Assembly (NCBI GenBank): GCA_007136585.1
Contig: SLGR01000079.1
Location: 1-7,002 of the forward strand
Direction of reading: 5' to 3'
Origin: Candidatus Sumerlaeota bacterium
Lineage (GTDB): Bacteria; CG03; SLGR01
Length of the DNA: 7,002 nucleotides
In this document: positions 6,048-7,002 of the stretch, in pieces
Layout: each line of letters opens with the position of its first letter
Numbering within the stretch: the first letter of the stretch is position 1
Position numbers and translations under genes: made by a program
Notes under the pieces: generated by a model
Seen by the model: only the letters and a program-made list of their open reading frames with translations
What the model was told of the DNA's origin: nothing
The model's database searches: none

Positions 6048-6637
6048 CTCCCCTCCGATTTAAGGTTCACGCTGTTATACAGGGCCGCAAGTATACCCAG
6101 GGTTATGAACGCCCCGGCAGGAAGAAGCATTATTATCAGGGGCTCGAAACCTCCCGGCATTACCTGCGCTCCCATAAGGGTCCCCGCGCCTAAAATCTCC
6201 CGTACCCCTCCCAGCAGGGTAAGGAGCCAGGTAAACCCCACTCCCATCCCGAGGGTATCCAGCACCGAAAGGTGAAGAGGGTTCCGGGAAGTAAAGGCCT
6301 CCTGGCGCCCTAGAATAAGACAGTTTACCACTATAAGAGGGACATACGGGCCCAGTTCCCGGCTTATATCCGGGAACCCGGCCTTTAATACCATATCAAC
6401 TATGGTTACAAAAGTCGCGATTATTATCGTAAATACAGGTATCCTGACCTGGGGGGGGATAAGCTTCCTGAAAAGAGAGATGACTATCCCCGAACTTACA
6501 ACCACGAAACTCGTGGCAAGTCCCATTGAGACCCCGTTTATAGCCGAGGTGGTCACAGCCAGCGTGGGGCACATCCCCAGAAGCTGCATTAATACGGGGT
6601 TTTCCTTCCAGAGACCTTTAACGAATACTTTCAGCAT
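6044..6637 (-). CDS. rnfE: Rnf complex membrane subunit E
   Basis: RnfE (NqrD homologue) pairs with RnfA in the membrane core of Rnf. From the ATG at 6637-6635 the protein has 197 residues, about six membrane helices, and the motifs NPVLMQLLGMCPTLAVT (with Cys23) and VPLIVVNCLILGRQEAF (with Cys106). These two cysteines are the RnfE half of the shared [2Fe-2S] site. A TTG two codons further upstream (6643) would give 199 residues, but GAGGG (6651-6647) is 9 bases from the ATG and only 3 from the TTG, so the ATG is chosen. The gene overlaps the end of rnfG by 20 bases and the start of rnfA by 4. The length is at the short end of the family range. Confidence 0.95.
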   Translation of the reverse strand: MLKVFVKGLWKENPVLMQLLGMCPTLAVTTSAINGVSMGLATSFVVVSSGIVISLFRKLIPPQVRIPVFTIIIATFVTIVDMVLKAGFPDISRELGPYVPLIVVNCLILGRQEAFTSRNPLHLSVLDTLGMGVGFTWLLTLLGGVREILGAGTLMGAQVMPGGFEPLIIMLLPAGAFITLGILAALYNSVNLKSEGR

Positions 6638-7002
6638 ATTCAACAGCCCTCATAACTATCCTTTCAACGGCCTCGGAAGATAAAGTGGCCCCGGTCAGAG
6701 CATCCACCTCCCCGGGAAGCTCCCCCAGCCCCAGGTTCTGATACTGAGAGAGGTACTCATCCGCGCGGATCCGGTCTCCAAGCCCGGGGGTCTCCACGGT
6801 CTCAAGGACTTTCACCCCCGTGACTTTCTCCACGCGGCTGTCAAACCCGGCCATAAGAACTATCTCCCCCTGAAACCCCATACCCCGGGCAAGGACCGCA
6901 TAGCCCATAAGCTGCCCGTCGGATATTCCCCTGAATACAAGCGGGTCCCTTCCCGCCTCCTCAAACTCCTCTGCGCCCGGAAGAACCTCATAGAGGGAGC
7001 TC
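6618..7002 (-). CDS. rnfG: Rnf complex subunit G, C-terminal part (cut by the right edge)
   Basis: The frame is open from base 7001 to the TAA at 6620-6618 without a start, so only the last 127 residues of RnfG are present; the membrane anchor and N-terminal part lie outside. The fragment reads as the periplasmic FMN-binding domain: SSLYEVLPGAEEF near the cut, GYAVLARGMGFQGEIVLMAG, a VETPGLGDRI block, and the flavinylation motif DALTGATLSSEAV. Its second Thr (codon 6686-6684) is the expected site of covalent FMN attachment through a phosphoester bond. RnfG passes electrons within the complex on the outer side of the cytoplasmic membrane. The C-terminus is intact. An internal ATG at 6908-6906 is not the start, because conserved family sequence continues upstream of it. 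Confidence 0.93.
   Translation of the reverse strand, partial: SSLYEVLPGAEEFEEAGRDPLVFRGISDGQLMGYAVLARGMGFQGEIVLMAGFDSRVEKVTGVKVLETVETPGLGDRIRADEYLSQYQNLGLGELPGEVDALTGATLSSEAVERIVMRAVEYAESIR
6647..6651 (-). promoter_or_regulatory. Ribosome binding site that decides the rnfE start
   Basis: GAGGG on the minus strand, within the end of rnfG, is 9 bases from the ATG at 6637 but only 3 from the alternative TTG at 6643. The spacing favours the ATG. Confidence 0.6.

Overview
The window is a compact, one-directional stretch of bacterial chromosome: every supported gene is on the minus strand, so the biological reading order runs from base 7002 down to base 1. It holds seven complete protein genes of recognisable family, one complete small gene of unknown function, and two genes cut by the window edges. 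I see no tRNA, rRNA, CRISPR array, insertion sequence or phage gene, and no stretch over about 110 bases lacks a gene.

Right part (about 7002 to 4269): the 3' half of an rnf operon, in the order rnfG (partial), rnfE, rnfA, rnfB, directly followed by an RseC/SoxR-reducing family gene. The order G-E-A-B matches the rnfCDGEAB arrangement; rnfC and rnfD would lie just beyond the right edge. Rnf is a membrane complex that exchanges electrons between ferredoxin and NAD coupled to Na+ or H+ transport. The genes overlap or lie 2 bases apart, so they are probably co-transcribed and translationally coupled.

Middle (4266 to 1506): a TIGR01212/YhcC-type radical SAM gene, 2 bases after rseC, overlaps by 14 bases the gene for MnmG (GidA), the FAD tRNA-uridine modification enzyme. 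A membrane PAP2-family phosphatase/phosphotransferase gene follows after 42 bases (1463 to 474). No terminator is visible from rnfG to the PAP2 gene, so these eight genes may form one transcript. A reasonable but unproven reading is that Rnf and RseC supply low-potential electrons to iron-sulfur or flavin enzymes encoded in the same operon.

Left part (477 to 107): a self-contained unit. A sigma70-like promoter, whose -35 box overlaps the PAP2 stop codon, carries a perfect dyad over its -10 region. It drives a 76-residue basic protein made of two near-identical repeats, with a strong ribosome binding site and a strong intrinsic terminator. Beyond the terminator an open frame (106 to 1) starts with a convincing signal peptide and runs off the window.

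Organism: a bacterium of moderately high GC, with a Gram-negative-type gene set (Rnf plus RseC) and frequent ATA, AGG and CCC codons in the main operon. An anaerobic or facultative lineage such as Desulfobacterota, Nitrospirota or a related candidate phylum would fit, but the phylum cannot be fixed from this sequence alone.
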